Shown: positions 46,652-55,862 of the stretch, piece by piece
How positions within the stretch are numbered: the stretch's first letter is position 1
Layout: every line of letters starts with the position of its first letter
The notes under the pieces: model-generated
Told to the model about the DNA's origin: nothing
Database searches by the model: none
Seen by the model: only the letters and a program-made list of their open reading frames with translations
Program-made: the position numbers and the translations under genes
NCBI RefSeq assembly: GCF_023540835.1
Contig: NZ_JALKCU010000002.1
Span: 682,001-746,000 of the forward strand
Source: Marivivens geojensis
Lineage (GTDB): Bacteria; Pseudomonadota; Alphaproteobacteria; Rhodobacterales; Rhodobacteraceae
Reading direction: 5' to 3'
DNA length: 64,000 bases

Positions 46652-47914
46652 TCAGAGTGCCCGCCAGCCGATATCGCTACGATAGAAACCTTCGACCCAG
46701 TCGATCTGCTCTACCATCGCATAGGCGCGCGCGCGGGCCTCAGCCAAGGTCGCACCACGTGCGGTTACGTTCAGAACACGCCCACCCGTCGCAACAATCG
46801 CGCCGTCTTTTTCGGCGGTGCCCGCATGGAAGCAATATTCGCTGCTGGTTTCAGGCAAGTCGCCCAGCCCCTTAATCACGGTACCTTTCTGATAGGCGCC
46901 CGGATAGCCGTTCGACGCCATTACGACGGTGAGCGCGTGATCATCGGCCCATTGCGCCTGAACTTCGTTCAAACGGCCCTCAGAGCAAGCAAGCATCAGA
47001 TCGAGAGCCTGACCACCCAAGCGCATCATCAGAACCTGACATTCAGGGTCACCGAACCGGCAGTTGTATTCAACCAGTCGAGGTTGCCCGTCTTTGATCA
47101 TCAGACCCGCATAAAGGACGCCTTGATAGGGCATGCCCTGATCTTTCATCGCTTTCATGGTCGGAATAACGATTTCGTTCAGAGCTTTTGCGGCAACCTC
47201 ATCGGACAAAACAGGTGCAGGCGAATACGCCCCCATCCCGCCCGTGTTCGGACCAGTGTCGCCGTCGCCCACACGTTTGTGGTCTTGGGCAGTTCCAATC
47301 GGCAGCACGTTTTCACCATCCACGAGGAGAAAGTAGGACGCCTCTTCGCCGTCCATAAACTCTTCGATCACGACCTCAGCGCCAGCGTCACCGAACTCAC
47401 CACCGAACATATCGTCTATGGCATCCAGCGCGTCTTGTTCGTTCATCGCAACGATCACGCCTTTACCCGCAGCTAGACCGTCGGCCTTAACCACGATCGG
47501 CGCGCCCTGTTCGCGGATGTAGTCCTTCGCTGGAGGCGCCGACGTAAAGCGCCCATAAGCCGCTGTCGGTGCATTCGCCGCGTCACAGATTGCTTTAGTA
47601 AAGGCTTTAGACGCTTCCAATTGTGCAGCAGCCTTGGACGGACCAAACACCTTTAGTCCAGCCTCGCGTAGGCGGTCAGCGACGCCGGCGGCCAAAGGTG
47701 CCTCAGGCCCGATGATAACGAAATCAATCGCGTTCTCTTCGGCGAAGGTCGCAACAACATCACCATCCAGAATGTCGATTGCCGCACATTCGGCGATTTG
47801 CGCAATACCAGCGTTCCCTGGCGCAACGATCAGTCGATCACATTTCGGGTTCTGTTTCACAGCCCAAGCAAGACTATGTTCACGTCCACCACTACCCAAA
47901 ATTAGGATGTTCAT
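46652..47914 (-). CDS. purD: Phosphoribosylamine-glycine ligase
   Basis: Second step of purine synthesis, joining glycine to phosphoribosylamine with ATP. 420 residues, ATP-grasp fold. N-terminus [32 protein letters not shown]-grasp segments [16 protein letters not shown] and [13 protein letters not shown], and the catalytic block [14 protein letters not shown] 47914 follows GGAGG; the open frame upstream (to 48127) lies in xseA antisense and is rejected. Divergent from xseA with 70 bp between them. Confidence 0.98.
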   Translation of the reverse strand: MNILILGSGGREHSLAWAVKQNPKCDRLIVAPGNAGIAQIAECAAIDILDGDVVATFAEENAIDFVIIGPEAPLAAGVADRLREAGLKVFGPSKAAAQLEASKAFTKAICDAANAPTAAYGRFTSAPPAKDYIREQGAPIVVKADGLAAGKGVIVAMNEQDALDAIDDMFGGEFGDAGAEVVIEEFMDGEEASYFLLVDGENVLPIGTAQDHKRVGDGDTGPNTGGMGAYSPAPVLSDEVAAKALNEIVIPTMKAMKDQGMPYQGVLYAGLMIKDGQPRLVEYNCRFGDPECQVLMMRLGGQALDLMLACSEGRLNEVQAQWADDHALTVVMASNGYPGAYQKGTVIKGLGDLPETSSEYCFHAGTAEKDGAIVATGGRVLNVTARGATLAEARARAYAMVEQIDWVEGFYRSDIGWRAL

Positions 47915-47984
47915 TGCGCCCTCCGCTTGGCCTTTGCTTGCGGGCGTTCTAAGGTTGCAGGACGAATATAACAAGGGCGAGCAG

Positions 47985-49526
47985 ATGGACCTTTTCGAAG
48001 AGCCTAACGACAACGCACATGAATTTTCCGTCTCGGAAATTTCCGGGGCGATCAAACGCACGCTCGAAGGTGAATTTGGCAACGTCCGTGTCAAAGGCGA
48101 GGTTGGCCGCGTGGTCATTGCCCGCACGGGTCACATGTATTTCGACCTCAAAGATGACCGTAGCGTTATCGCCTCGGTCAGCTGGAAAGGCCAAGTTTCC
48201 AAGCTATCCCACATGCCCGAAGAAGGGATGGAGGTTGTCGCCACTGGCCGACTGACGACCTTTGGGCCGCAATCGAAATACCAGCTCAACGTCGAAGACA
48301 TTCGCCCTGCGGGTGCTGGTGCTCTTATGGCAATGTTGGAAAAACGCAAAGCAGCGCTCGCTGCTGAAGGGCTGTTCGCGACTGAACGCAAACGCCCCCT
48401 TCCCTACCTGCCCGAAGTCATCGGCGTTGTGACGTCCCCAACTGGTGCAGTCATCCGCGATATCCTTCACCGTTTGCGGGATCGTTTCCCGCGCAAAGTA
48501 CTCGTTTGGCCCGTCGCCGTCCAAGGCAAGGACTGCGCCCCTCAGGTCGCCCACGCCATCGAAGGGTTCAACCATATGACACCGGGTGGCGCACTCCCCC
48601 GACCAGACGTCATCATCGTCGCCCGCGGTGGTGGCAGCATCGAAGACCTCTGGGGCTTTAACGAGGAAATCGTTGTTCGCGCCGCAGCCGCGAGCCAGAT
48701 CCCATTGATCTCTGCGGTGGGCCACGAAACTGACACGACGCTGATCGACTATGCTTCGGACATGCGCGCGCCAACCCCGACGGCAGCAGCTGAATTGGCT
48801 GTACCTGTGCGCCTAGAACTTTTGAACTGGGTCGAAAATCAGGGAATGCGCCTCACCCGTTCTGGAACGCAGGCCGTTGCGTTGCGCCAACAACGCTTGG
48901 CTGACCTGTCCCGCGCCATGCCCAAAGCGATCGACCTTCTCGAAGGGCCGAGCCAGCGGTTGGATATCCTGTCCGACAAACTCGACAATGCATTGCGGGA
49001 CTTCACCCGCCAAAAGCGCCTCAATTTGACCGAGGCTTCAGGTCATCTCCGCCCGTCGGTCCTGACAAACCGGATCGCTGAACAAAATCGCCGCCTCGAT
49101 GATCGTTCGGCTCGACTGGCACCTGCCCTGTCTCGCGGAACACGTCAGCAGCGCCGTGATTTCACGGCATTGACCAGCCGTATCCGCCCCTCTGCTCTGA
49201 AAGAGAAAACAGCCCTTTTGTCGGAACGGCTCATCCCGCTTGCCCGCCGACTGACCGACCACGCGAACCGCGATCTCGCAGATCGCAAGGCAAAGCTAAT
49301 CGCATTGGACCGCCTACGCCTGACCCTCGGCTACGAATCTACGCTGCAACGGGGCTACGCCGTGATCCGCGACGGCGACAAAGTCATCACAACCACCAAA
49401 GAAGCGAAGTCCGCCAACGCACTAGAAATCCAGTTCGCGGACGGACGGATCACGCTCGACGACACCCCAAAAGCTACCCCCAAGGCCAAGAAGCCAAAAC
49501 CACCAGAACAAGGCAGCCTCTTTTAA
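47985..49526 (+). CDS. xseA: Exodeoxyribonuclease VII large subunit
   Basis: Nuclease subunit that with XseB degrades single-stranded DNA. 513 residues: N-terminal OB fold ([27 protein letters not shown]), then the catalytic domain with [27 protein letters not shown] and [23 protein letters not shown] (all family hallmarks), and a long coiled-coil C-terminal part ending in a basic tail ([14 protein letters not shown]). ATG 47985 is the family start. xseB is not in the window. Pairs head-to-head with purD, as in many Rhodobacterales. Confidence 0.97.
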   Translation: MDLFEEPNDNAHEFSVSEISGAIKRTLEGEFGNVRVKGEVGRVVIARTGHMYFDLKDDRSVIASVSWKGQVSKLSHMPEEGMEVVATGRLTTFGPQSKYQLNVEDIRPAGAGALMAMLEKRKAALAAEGLFATERKRPLPYLPEVIGVVTSPTGAVIRDILHRLRDRFPRKVLVWPVAVQGKDCAPQVAHAIEGFNHMTPGGALPRPDVIIVARGGGSIEDLWGFNEEIVVRAAAASQIPLISAVGHETDTTLIDYASDMRAPTPTAAAELAVPVRLELLNWVENQGMRLTRSGTQAVALRQQRLADLSRAMPKAIDLLEGPSQRLDILSDKLDNALRDFTRQKRLNLTEASGHLRPSVLTNRIAEQNRRLDDRSARLAPALSRGTRQQRRDFTALTSRIRPSALKEKTALLSERLIPLARRLTDHANRDLADRKAKLIALDRLRLTLGYESTLQRGYAVIRDGDKVITTTKEAKSANALEIQFADGRITLDDTPKATPKAKKPKPPEQGSLF

Positions 49527-49582
49527 CCTGCCTTTGTGCCGTTAATATCTCGGGGGATTTGGGGGCAGCGCACCCATGAATT

Positions 49583-49614
49583 AAAAACGAAAAAGCCGCG
49601 CAATTTGCGCGGCT
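49583..49614 (-). terminator. Terminator of carD
   Basis: AGCCGCGCA and TGCGCGGCT form a 9-bp stem with a short ATT loop, followed on the minus strand by TTTTTCGTTTTT, 26 nt after the carD stop. Confidence 0.88.
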
Positions 49615-49639
49615 CTTCCATCATGAATATATCAACAAA

Positions 49640-50149
49640 TCAGGCGGCGCGGCCAACCAGAACGCTATCAATTTCTTTTGCAGCGTCTTGTTCGTTATGA
49701 CCACCGACAGCCGCGATTTCGCGGGTCAGGCGCTCGAGCGCAGCTTCGTACAACTGACGCTCAGAATAAGACTGCTCGCGCTGATCGTCTGCGCGATGCA
49801 GGTCACGAACAACCTCAGCAATCGCGATCAAATCGCCAGAGTTGATCTTCTGTTCGTATTCCTGAGCGCGACGCGACCACATCGCTTTCTTCACCTTCGC
49901 CTTACCCTTCAGGGTTTTCATCGCATGAGCGACAACGTCAGGCGACGACAGGCTACGCATCCCCACTTCGGTTGCCTTGTTTGTCGGCACGCGAAGAGTC
50001 ATTTTGTCTTTTTCGAAGGAAATCACGAACATTTCGAGTTCGAACCCAGCGACTTCCTGCTTTTCGATGTTCACGATCTGGCCAACGCCATGAGCGGGAT
50101 AGACCACAAATTCGTTCGGGCTGAAGTCGTTCTTCTTGGATTTGGTCAT
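49640..50149 (-). CDS. CarD family transcriptional regulator
   Basis: RNA-polymerase-binding protein of 169 residues. N-terminal Tudor-like RID (NEFVVYPAHGVGQIVNIEKQEV) contacts the polymerase beta subunit; the C-terminal helical part (MWSRRAQEYEQKINSGDLIAIAEVVRDL) binds promoter DNA. Proteins of this type (CdnL in Caulobacter) stabilise open complexes at rRNA and other growth promoters. ATG 50149, a strong terminator downstream and fdxA 244 bp upstream. Confidence 0.96.
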   Translation of the reverse strand: MTKSKKNDFSPNEFVVYPAHGVGQIVNIEKQEVAGFELEMFVISFEKDKMTLRVPTNKATEVGMRSLSSPDVVAHAMKTLKGKAKVKKAMWSRRAQEYEQKINSGDLIAIAEVVRDLHRADDQREQSYSERQLYEAALERLTREIAAVGGHNEQDAAKEIDSVLVGRAA

Positions 50150-50332
50150 TTTCGTCCTTCCTATGGGCCGACCGCAAACAGTCACAAAGGCCGGCGGGGC
50201 AAAAGCCTCCGTCGGGGTAAGTTGGATATAGGGATGGGTCAGTTTTCCGGCAGCATTTGTAAAACTTATATCACAAAATACGACTTCTTGGAAGCGCCGC
50301 ACCGCAGCAGGGGCAAACCGCCTAGCCCCATA

Positions 50333-50370
50333 TAAAACAAGGCGATTCTATCGCGTGGACAGAATCGCCT
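50333..50370 (-). terminator. Terminator of fdxA
   Basis: AGGCGATTCT (50340-50349) and AGAATCGCCT (50361-50370) form a 10-bp stem with an 11-nt loop; on the minus strand TGTTTTATA follows. It is 24 nt after the fdxA stop. Confidence 0.85.
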
Positions 50371-50393
50371 CGAATCAACTCAGTCGAATCAGA

Positions 50394-50729
50394 TCAGTTG
50401 CCTTCGCCAGGAGCCTCAGAGAAGAGTTCCATCTTGCCAGGCTTGCCGTCCATCTCTTCTGCGGTCGGCATCGGGTCTTTCTTGGCCGTGATAACAGGCC
50501 AAATTTCCGAATACTTGCGGTTGAATTCAACCCATTTTTCCATATCCGGCTCAGTGTCCGGACGGATTGCGTCTGCAGGGCACTCCGGCTCGCAAACGCC
50601 GCAATCGATGCATTCATCGGGATGGATGACGAGGAAATTCTCGCCTTCGTAGAAACAGTCTACTGGGCAGACTTCAACGCAGTCTGTGTATTTGCAGGCA
50701 ATGCAGTTTTCCGTAACGACGTAGGTCAT
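50394..50729 (-). CDS. fdxA: Seven-iron ferredoxin FdxA
   Basis: Electron carrier of 111 residues binding one [3Fe-4S] and one [4Fe-4S] cluster. Ligand patterns are [14 protein letters not shown] (first cluster) and [12 protein letters not shown] (second). The C-terminal extension ([18 protein letters not shown]) is typical of FdxA. Redox partners unknown. Lies in the conserved alphaproteobacterial order helicase - S4 protein - fdxA - carD, all on the minus strand. Stop at 50394, own terminator. Confidence 0.97.
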   Translation of the reverse strand: MTYVVTENCIACKYTDCVEVCPVDCFYEGENFLVIHPDECIDCGVCEPECPADAIRPDTEPDMEKWVEFNRKYSEIWPVITAKKDPMPTAEEMDGKPGKMELFSEAPGEGN

Positions 50730-50777
50730 GGATCGGTCCTATGATGTTCGGGCGCCTTGCTAGACCGCCCTGCCCAA

Positions 50778-51176
50778 TCATTCAAGCGCGAATGGATCGT
50801 CAGAGCCCAGATGCGACGCCATGTTCCGTCTCTCGCGTTTTCCAGGGCGTCCTTTCCCATCAAATGCGGGATTTTTGGGAGCTTTTTCTGATGTGTCTTT
50901 GATGATCGGCGCCAAATCTTCGTAGAGCGTCTGCGCTTCGGGGGCTGGACCGCGCCGTTCTCCGATCGCAAGGATTCGAACAACACGGATATCGTGCCCT
51001 TGGGCAAAGGTCAGAACGTTGTCTGGACCCACCATACGCGCTGGTTTGGAAATGGGTTGGCTGTCGATCCGCACCTTGCCCTGTTTGACCACATCGGCAG
51101 CTAGCGTGCGCGTCTTGAAAAAACGCGCATGCCAGAGCCATTTGTCGATGCGGATAGTGGGCCGCGGATCGTCCAC
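50778..51176 (-). CDS. S4 RNA-binding domain protein (Hsp15-like)
   Basis: 132 residues. The S4 domain (RIDKWLWHARFFKTRTLAADVVKQGKVRID) occupies the first half; a basic tail (GKGRPGKRERRN) ends it. Hsp15 relatives bind 50S subunits carrying stalled nascent chains. Begins 3 nt after the helicase stop on the same strand, so translation is probably coupled; the pair suggests a joint RNA role. Confidence 0.93.
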   Translation of the reverse strand: MDDPRPTIRIDKWLWHARFFKTRTLAADVVKQGKVRIDSQPISKPARMVGPDNVLTFAQGHDIRVVRILAIGERRGPAPEAQTLYEDLAPIIKDTSEKAPKNPAFDGKGRPGKRERRNMASHLGSDDPFALE

Positions 51177-51179
51177 GCC

Positions 51180-53888
51180 TTACTTGGCCTTAAAGCCCGA
51201 CAGTGCGGCCGCGAACGGGTTGTTCGGGTCGATCTGTTTTTCTCTGCGAGGCTTCGCTTCGAACGACTGAGGCTTGTTGCCGCCCTTGCCGCCCTTGCCT
51301 TTCGGGCCACCTTTGCCACCTTCGCGGCGCGGTTTGCCTTGCTGGCCCTGCGGTTTACCGCCCTGACGACGTGCGCCAGCTGGGCGACCACCCCAAGTAA
51401 ATGTGAAGAAGACTTCCATTTCCTCGGGCGCAACCTCTGCTGGCGTCTCGGCAACCTCAGCATCAACTTCTTCGGTCGCTTCGGCTTCGGGCTTTGCGGC
51501 GTCGGACGCTTTTACCTTTGCACGCTCACCACGTTCGGCCTTGTAGCCGAGACCTTGCATCAGGTCAGCGAACTGTTCGAGCGTCATACCCGTGATCGAC
51601 AGCATGTCAGGGTTCGCTTCGAACCCGCCACGGCTGTCTTTATCGCGCAGCATGTCCGCGAGACGTTCCAGCATGTCGATACGCACAGCGCGTTCACCAG
51701 CAGCACGATAGCCCGCCATCGCGTAGTAACCCGGCTCCGCGTCTTTGGACGCAGGCACAGTCACCAAACCCGGAGGCGGAGCTTCGGGGAATTCATCGAG
51801 TTTGTTTGCCAGCGACCAGAGAACCAGACGCAGACGTGTCGGCGCAGGTTTCAGCAAAAGCGGCATGAAAATGGTGAACTGACCAAAGCGAACGCCGTGT
51901 TTACGCAGCGCGCCACGGGCATCTTGGTCGAGTTGCTTAACGTCATCAGCAACTTCGCCACGAGGCAAAATACCGAAACCTTCGGCCAGACGGAACGCAA
52001 AGCCTTTGGCCATACCAGACAGGGCCTCGTCACGCTGCATGTTCAGCATAGGTTCGAACAGTGCAGCGATCTTGCGGTCGATGAAGTGTTGCAGACGACG
52101 CTGAACCTTTTGGGCCACGTCATCGCCAGCTTCTTCGTCAACAAAGGCAACGACCTGCGGCTTCATCGCGTCTTGGGTCGCGACCAGTTTACCAACCGCG
52201 TGTTCACCCCACATCAGACCACCCTGTTCGGTGTAGTCAATTTCGGTGTCCGGCGCGTTGTAGAAACGGTCTGCGCGCAGATGGAACTGCGGTGCCAATG
52301 CCTGAACCGACGCCTGACGCAGGGTCTTGGCCTCGTCTGGGCTGCCAGTTTTGTCCATACGGAAACGGAAGCCTTCCAACTTGCCGACGTATTCACCGCC
52401 AACAGTTACTTCACCCTGATCGTTTACTTCGGCCACAAGGCCCTCCTTCTGCTTGAGCCGGCGAAGCAATACGCTGGTCCGCCGGTCCACAAATCTTTGC
52501 GTTAACGCGTCGTGCAACGCGTCAGATAGTCGGTCTTCTACAGCGCGAGTCGCGTCACGCCAATGGGTTTCGTCCCTGAGCCACTCGCGGCGTTGCGCCA
52601 CATAAGTCCAAGTGCGGATATAGGCCAATCGTTTTGACAGCGTGTCAATGTCCCCGTCTGTCCGATCAATGCGCTTCACTTGCCGCGCAAACCAATCATC
52701 AGGCACCTGTCCATGCTGGTGAAGAAAGTTGAAGATCTCGCGCAACAGGTTCGCATGTTCATTGCGCGAAATTCCGCGGAAATCGGGAATGCGGCAGACG
52801 TCCCACAACAATTGAACGGACGGCCCATCGGACGCTCGTGCGACAACTTCGGCGTCCTGCGACAGGTTTCGCAGCGCGGCGAGGTCATCTGATTCCCTCA
52901 CCCGCGTCAGCCAAGGATCGTCGGTGCGCTGTTCGAGTGTCTGGATCAACCGTGTCACCGATCCAAACTGAAGCCGCCCATTCCGCCACTGCAGTTTCTT
53001 AATCGGGCGGAACTGGTGGTTCTCAATCGCTTTGACGACCTCATCATCGAGATCATGCGCCTCTCCCGTCACACCAAAGGTGCCATCCGTCATGTGGCGA
53101 CCAGCGCGTCCCGCGATTTGCGCCAACTCGTCAGGTTCGAGATACCGCATACGCTGCCCGTCGAACTTTGTGAGAGCAGAGAACGCGACATGATTAATAT
53201 CGAGGTTCAGACCCATACCTATCGCATCAGTCGCAACAAGGTAGTCCACGTCCCCGTTCTGATACATTTCAACCTGAGCGTTTCTGGTTCGCGGCGACAG
53301 CGCGCCCATAACAACAGCGGCACCGCCTTTAGTTCTGCGAAGAAGCTCAGCAATCGCATACACATTTTCGACCGAAAACCCGACAATCGCAGTTCTTGCT
53401 GGCATCCGACTTATCTTTTTCGAACCTGCGTAGGTAAGGGTCGAAAAACGGTCCTTCTTCATGAACTGCGCATCGGGCACCATGGCGGCAATTGCGTTGC
53501 GCATGGTTTCAGAGCCAAGGAAAACAGTCTCTTTCAACCCACGGGCGTTCATCAAACGGTCGGTGAAGATGTGGCCGCGCTCAGGATCAGAGCAAAGCTG
53601 GATCTCATCAACCGCCAGAAAATCACAGCCCATCCCGGGGGGCATCGCTTCGACGGTGCAGACCCAATATTTGGCGCGGGGCGGCACGATACGCTCCTCG
53701 CCCGTGATCAATGCCACCACCATCGCACCGCGTTTTTCAACGATCCGATCATAGACCTCGCGCGCCAAAAGGCGTAGCGGCAGGCCGATGATCCCTGTCG
53801 GATAGGCCAACATCCGTTCAATCGCGTAATGCGTTTTACCCGTGTTGGTGGGGCCTAAAACGGCCGTGATGCGCGAAGGCGTCGTCAT
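51180..53888 (-). CDS. Suv3-like superfamily 2 RNA helicase
   Basis: 902 residues. ATP-binding helicase core: Walker A ITAVLGPTNTGKTHYA, the SUV3-type DEIQ box (LAVDEIQLCSD), motif III-like LGSETM, and motif VI QIAGRAGR. A long helical middle region follows, then a low-complexity tail (about the last 90 residues) of Gly, Lys, Arg and Pro ending NPFAAALSGFKAK. In mitochondria Suv3 works with exoribonuclease in RNA decay; the bacterial role is unknown. ATG 53888 preferred to 53894 because GGGG is 6 nt upstream of it. Coupled to the S4 gene. Confidence 0.93.
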   Translation of the reverse strand: MTTPSRITAVLGPTNTGKTHYAIERMLAYPTGIIGLPLRLLAREVYDRIVEKRGAMVVALITGEERIVPPRAKYWVCTVEAMPPGMGCDFLAVDEIQLCSDPERGHIFTDRLMNARGLKETVFLGSETMRNAIAAMVPDAQFMKKDRFSTLTYAGSKKISRMPARTAIVGFSVENVYAIAELLRRTKGGAAVVMGALSPRTRNAQVEMYQNGDVDYLVATDAIGMGLNLDINHVAFSALTKFDGQRMRYLEPDELAQIAGRAGRHMTDGTFGVTGEAHDLDDEVVKAIENHQFRPIKKLQWRNGRLQFGSVTRLIQTLEQRTDDPWLTRVRESDDLAALRNLSQDAEVVARASDGPSVQLLWDVCRIPDFRGISRNEHANLLREIFNFLHQHGQVPDDWFARQVKRIDRTDGDIDTLSKRLAYIRTWTYVAQRREWLRDETHWRDATRAVEDRLSDALHDALTQRFVDRRTSVLLRRLKQKEGLVAEVNDQGEVTVGGEYVGKLEGFRFRMDKTGSPDEAKTLRQASVQALAPQFHLRADRFYNAPDTEIDYTEQGGLMWGEHAVGKLVATQDAMKPQVVAFVDEEAGDDVAQKVQRRLQHFIDRKIAALFEPMLNMQRDEALSGMAKGFAFRLAEGFGILPRGEVADDVKQLDQDARGALRKHGVRFGQFTIFMPLLLKPAPTRLRLVLWSLANKLDEFPEAPPPGLVTVPASKDAEPGYYAMAGYRAAGERAVRIDMLERLADMLRDKDSRGGFEANPDMLSITGMTLEQFADLMQGLGYKAERGERAKVKASDAAKPEAEATEEVDAEVAETPAEVAPEEMEVFFTFTWGGRPAGARRQGGKPQGQQGKPRREGGKGGPKGKGGKGGNKPQSFEAKPRREKQIDPNNPFAAALSGFKAK

Positions 53889-53912
53889 GTGCATCCCCGG
53901 CGGTGCGGAAGG

Positions 53913-54473
53913 TCAGAGGGTCTGTCCTTCAAGGTCGAGTTTCAATCGCTCAATGGCTTCTTGCACATTTGTAGCGGCGGGGACCAGATCAAGAATCTGC
54001 TCATAGACCTCAAGCGCCTCTTTGGGGCGGTCGAGTTCTTCGAGGATGACCGCAAACCCGCTCATCGCCCCAAAGTGACGTGGATTAAGAACGAGCGTCT
54101 CGCGAATATCATCGAGTGAGGGACCGATCTGGTTCGTCAAATAATAAGCCGTCGCGCGACCATTATATGCCTCAGCAAAGGTCGGATCATGGTCAATGGC
54201 CGCTGTGAAATGTTCAATCGCTGCTGCAAAATCGCCCGCCTCAATCGCAGCACTGCCCCGCCGCACTAGCAAATCAATCGTGGCAGAGCCGCTCTTGCTC
54301 CATTCCTCGTAGATTTGACCCTCAATTCGGGACCAATCTGACGGATCAGCGTCCTGAAGCTGTTCGAACAAATCATCCACGACCGCCGAATCCGCCCTAG
54401 CGGGTCCGGAAATCCCCACTGCAACCATCAGTGCCGCAACGGTAAGTTTGCTAGACTGTTTCAATACGCTCAT
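53913..54473 (-). CDS. Exported tetratricopeptide repeat protein
   Basis: Periplasmic protein of 186 residues. Signal peptide about residues 1-27 (ends ARA-DS), then three TPR units (AIEAGDFAAAIEHFTAAIDHDPTF, the LTNQIGPSLDDIRETLVLNPRHF unit and a final ALEVYEQILDLVPAA). TPRs mediate protein contacts; partner unknown. ATG 54473. Directly upstream of the Suv3-like helicase gene (24 bp) but functionally unrelated by compartment. Confidence 0.9.
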   Translation of the reverse strand: MSVLKQSSKLTVAALMVAVGISGPARADSAVVDDLFEQLQDADPSDWSRIEGQIYEEWSKSGSATIDLLVRRGSAAIEAGDFAAAIEHFTAAIDHDPTFAEAYNGRATAYYLTNQIGPSLDDIRETLVLNPRHFGAMSGFAVILEELDRPKEALEVYEQILDLVPAATNVQEAIERLKLDLEGQTL

Positions 54474-54542
54474 AACAATACTGTAGCGGAAACACCGCCG
54501 TCCGCCAGTGGCGGCGTGAACACATCGACGAAAGGTATTAAA

Positions 54543-54833
54543 ATGAGCGATATCGTGACCGAGGCCGTAGCAGCCCTGACCGAAAAACTGGGATCTGAAG
54601 GCTTTGACGGTTCGGCTAAATTTGTCATCGAAGGCGAAGGCGCACTGGTTATTGACGGATCGGGCGTTCACGCAGGCGACGATGACACCGATGTGACTCT
54701 CACCGCTTCTGCAGAAACGTTCAAAGCGATCTTGGATGGTGAAGAGAACGCCACCACAGCGTTCATGACAGGCAAACTGTCGGTGGACGGCGATATGGGC
54801 ACCGCGATGAAACTCGCGGGCGTGCTCGCTTAA
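54543..54833 (+). CDS. SCP2 sterol-binding domain protein
   Basis: 96 residues made only of an SCP2-type lipid-binding domain: SAKFVIEGEGALVIDGSGV, DDTDVTLTASAETFKAILDGE and TTAFMTGKLSVDGDMGTAMKL. Such small proteins carry lipids or acyl-CoA; bacterial roles are poorly known. ATG 54543 after GAAAGG. The lysophospholipase-like gene starts 1 nt after its stop, which suggests a lipid-linked pair. Confidence 0.92.
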   Translation: MSDIVTEAVAALTEKLGSEGFDGSAKFVIEGEGALVIDGSGVHAGDDDTDVTLTASAETFKAILDGEENATTAFMTGKLSVDGDMGTAMKLAGVLA

Positions 54834-54834
54834 G

Positions 54835-55800
54835 ATGTCTCAGATTGCGCCCCTTTTTAACGATTTAGCGGAAGGCCCTGATGGTGGGTCCGCCGCTTGG
54901 TTAACCACCAAAGACGATGTCACGATTCGCGTGGGCCATTGGCACCGCGACGGGTCCAAAGGCACCGTGCTGTTATTTCCGGGGCGCACTGAATACGTTG
55001 AAAAATATGGCAAGGACGCCGGGCTTCTGCTGGATCAGGGGCTCGACGTCATTGCCATAGATTGGCGCGGTCAGGGGCTATCAGACCGCGCCTTACCGAA
55101 CCGCCTATTGGGGCATGTGGAGAAATTCTCAGACTACCAGCACGATGTGGATGCGGTCGTTGCCTATGCTCGCGCACAATCCTGCCCTGAGCCGTTCTTT
55201 CTCTTGGCTCATTCGATGGGGGGATGCATTGGCCTCCGCGCCTTGCACAACAGGCTGCCGGTTAAGGCTGCCGTTTTCTCTGCACCTATGTGGGGCATCA
55301 AATTCGCGCCCTTTATCAAACCCGTTGCGTGGGGGCTGACTTCGCTCGCTCGACCTATTGGGCTATCGCGCACTTTGGCACCTGGGCAGCTCGAGGAAAC
55401 ATACGTCGCCCGTGCGCCGTTTGAGGGCAACAGCCTGACCACCGATAAATCGATGTTCAACTTCATGAAACGTCAGGTGGAATTGATGCCTGATTTGGCC
55501 TTGGGTGGGCCGACAATGCAGTGGCTCCACGAGGCGATGGTGGAAATGAGCGCCCTCGGCGACATGACCCCGCCGCCGATCCCGACGATCACTCTGCTCG
55601 GCACAGATGAATCGATCGTCGATTCCAACGCGGTTAGAGCCATCATGCAGCATTGGGCCAACGGCATGCTCCATATGTTCGACGGGGCACAACACGAAAT
55701 TCTGATGGAGCGACCTGCGATCCGCGAGGCGGCCTTTACCCTGCTCGCCGCACATTTTCACGCACATCTGACCGATTCAAACATCCCCGAACCTGCCTGA
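54835..55800 (+). CDS. Alpha/beta hydrolase, lysophospholipase/monoacylglycerol lipase type
   Basis: 321 residues, cytosolic. Nucleophile elbow LLAHSMGGCIG with the catalytic Ser near residue 125, oxyanion part LLFPGRTEYVEKYG (PldB-like), catalytic His in DGAQHEILME near the C-terminus. Likely acts on lysophospholipids or monoacylglycerols. Overlapping operon with the SCP2 gene; pepF follows 62 bp downstream after a palindrome. Confidence 0.93.
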   Translation: MSQIAPLFNDLAEGPDGGSAAWLTTKDDVTIRVGHWHRDGSKGTVLLFPGRTEYVEKYGKDAGLLLDQGLDVIAIDWRGQGLSDRALPNRLLGHVEKFSDYQHDVDAVVAYARAQSCPEPFFLLAHSMGGCIGLRALHNRLPVKAAVFSAPMWGIKFAPFIKPVAWGLTSLARPIGLSRTLAPGQLEETYVARAPFEGNSLTTDKSMFNFMKRQVELMPDLALGGPTMQWLHEAMVEMSALGDMTPPPIPTITLLGTDESIVDSNAVRAIMQHWANGMLHMFDGAQHEILMERPAIREAAFTLLAAHFHAHLTDSNIPEPA

Positions 55801-55826
55801 GCCTTTTATCTGTCGGTCACCGCGAC

Positions 55827-55846
55827 TATCTGTTGATCAACAGATA
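55827..55846. promoter_or_regulatory. Perfect 20-bp palindrome before pepF
   Basis: TATCTGTTGA and TCAACAGATA are perfect, gapless inverted arms, ending 16 bp before the pepF ATG. No T-run follows on either strand, so an operator is likelier than a terminator. A gapless 10-bp arm pair is not expected often in 64 kb. Confidence 0.5.
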
Positions 55847-55862
55847 AAGAAAAGGATCCGTC

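Noticed and set aside
51129-52505. Plus-strand frame of 458 codons
   Set aside because: Antisense of the helicase gene and its low-complexity tail.
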